Part shown: one piece after another, positions 62,798-64,000 of the stretch | Numbering within the stretch: position 1 is the first letter of the stretch | How the letters are laid out: the number at the start of each line of letters is the position of its first letter | Assembly (NCBI GenBank): GCA_949987565.1 | Contig: OX465109.1 | Span: 8,596,163 to 8,660,162, forward strand | Source: Luidia sarsii | Taxonomy: Eukaryota; Echinodermata; Asteroidea; Paxillosida; Luidiidae | Direction: 5' to 3' | Length of the DNA stretch: 64,000 bases | Notes under the pieces: model-generated | The model's input: only the letters and a program-made list of their open reading frames with translations | Told to the model about the DNA's origin: nothing | Database searches by the model: none | Translations under genes and position numbers: made by a program

Positions 62798-64000
62798 ACC
62801 CAATTTCTGACACGTTCGACAGGTCCGCTCCTGTCAGAAATTTCAGTTTTCGACCCAAAATTAGTTTTCCCACACTTGTCTGAAAATTAATCGTGAGGTA
62901 GCTCAGAGCCCTGTGACATGGATCGGACTTTCAGTAGACCAGTTGAACTATTTTTTGGCCCCCTCAAAAACTTGATTTTTGGCCCAATTTCTGACATGTT
63001 CGACAGGTCCGCTCCTGTCAGAAATTTCAGTTTTCGACCCAAAATTAGTTTTCCCAGATTTGTCTGAAAATTAATCGTGAGGTAGCTCAGAGCCCTCTGA
63101 CATGGATCGGACTTTCGGTAGACCAGTTGAACTCATGTTTGGCCCCCTCAAAAAAACTTGATTTTTGGCCCAATTTCTGACATGTTCGACAGGTCCGCTC
63201 CTGTCAGAAATTTCAGTTTTCGACCCAAAATTAGTTTTCCCAGATTTGTCTGAAAATTAATCGTGAGGTAGCTCAGAGCCCTCTGACATGGATCGGACTT
63301 TCGGTAGACCAGTTGAACTCATTTTTGGCCCCCTCAAAAAAACTTGATTTTTGGCCCAATTTCTGACATGTTCGACAGGTCCGCTCCTGTCAGAAATTTC
63401 AGTTTTCGACCCAAAATTAGTTTTCCCACATTTGTCTGAAAATTAATCGTGAGGTAGCTGAGAGCCCTCTGACATGGATCGGACTTTCGGTAGACCAGTT
63501 GAACTCATTTTTGGCCCCCTCAAAAAAACTTGATTTTTGGCCCAATTTCTGACATGTTCGACAGGTCCGCTCCTGTCAGAAATTTCAGTTTTCGACCCAA
63601 AATTAGTTTTCCCACATTTGTCTGAAAATTATTCCTCAGGAAGCTGTGAGCCCTCTGACATGGATCGGACTTTCGGGAGACCAGTTGAACTCATTTTTAG
63701 CCCCCTCAAAAAAACTTGATTTTTGGCCCAATTTCTGACATGTTCGACAGGTCCGCTCCTGTCAGAAATTTCAGTTTTCGACCCAAAATTTGTTTTCCCA
63801 GATTTGTCTGAAAATTATTCTTCAGGTAGCTCTGAGCCCTCTGACATGGATCGGACTTTCGGTAGACCAGTTGAACTCATTTTTGGCCCCCTCAAAAAAA
63901 CTTGATTTTTTGCCCAATTTCTGACACGTTCGACAGGTCCGCTCCTGTCAGAAATTTCAGTTTTCGACCCAAAATTAGTTTTCCCACATTTGTGTGAAAA

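Larger units (their letters stand above)
37243..64000 (+). repeat. 186-bp satellite array, about 143 copies, runs off window
   Basis: The unit includes TTTTTGGCCCAATTTCTGAC, GTTCGACAGGTCCGCTCCTG, GTTTTCGACCCAAAAT, CTCAGGTAGCTCTGAGCCCT and GGTAGACCAGTTGAACTC, ending in CCCCCTCAAAAAAACTTGAT. The usual period is 186 bp; variants of 192 (extra TACATG before AGCTC), 195 (9-bp repeat at about 40990-41007) and one or two bases shorter occur. Each unit has a GACAGG-TCCGCT-CCTGTC hairpin. Homology starts at AGTTTTCGACCC (37243), inside the splice donor of the CYP20 exon. Subfamilies alternate in patterned order, forming nested higher-order repeats. Confidence 0.97.

Noticed and set aside
37565..63905. 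Dozens of near-identical 60-codon frames resembling a repeated protein family
   Set aside because: They are the 186-bp satellite read in one phase. They start at TTG, not ATG, and end at a TGA fixed in the repeat; indels of one or two bases break the frame between units.

Overview
The window is animal nuclear DNA: split genes with GT-AG introns, tRNA-derived SINE heads, small inverted-repeat elements, a transposon array and a satellite. Frequent palindromic motifs such as TACATGTA, AGGCCT and TACCGGTA, together with the gene content, suggest a marine invertebrate deuterostome (echinoderm, hemichordate or cephalochordate). That placement is a guess from composition; nothing here fixes the species.

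Region 1 (about 951-9811, + strand) holds one complete cytochrome P450 gene of the CYP20 family in 11 exons. The exon phases all fit and give a 473-residue protein with an N-terminal membrane anchor, an ExxR motif, an FDPERF motif and a heme-cysteine loop. Its introns carry simple repeats, a 0.7-kb minisatellite, a SINE remnant, and a minus-strand hammerhead-ribozyme-like module in a probable Penelope-like retroelement remnant.

Region 2 (9812-20820) is intergenic. It has two inverted pairs of tRNA-like SINE heads, a 172-bp inverted-repeat element, a tandem duplication and a row of five 18-bp imperfect palindromes. I found no gene in it.

Region 3 (20821-37066) is a 16-kb head-to-tail array of 11 related units. 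Each ends in a covarying hairpin followed by CTAG and T. Most begin with another conserved hairpin, and the units carry a TTC microsatellite. This looks like a non-autonomous Helitron/Helentron-type array. It is loaded with about 45 copies of the palindrome TGACGTCA plus CACGTG sites.

Region 4 (37093-64000) starts with the first coding exon of a second CYP20 gene (ATG at 37168, donor at 37240). Its 24-residue N-terminus resembles vertebrate CYP20A1 much more closely than the first gene does. From the splice donor onward, all remaining sequence (26.8 kb) is a 186-bp tandem satellite with nested higher-order duplications, so the satellite fills the start of intron 1 of this second gene. The rest of that gene lies beyond the window.

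Overall this is a tandem pair of CYP20 paralogs. The space between them has been occupied by a rolling-circle-type transposon array, and the downstream gene's first intron by a satellite.
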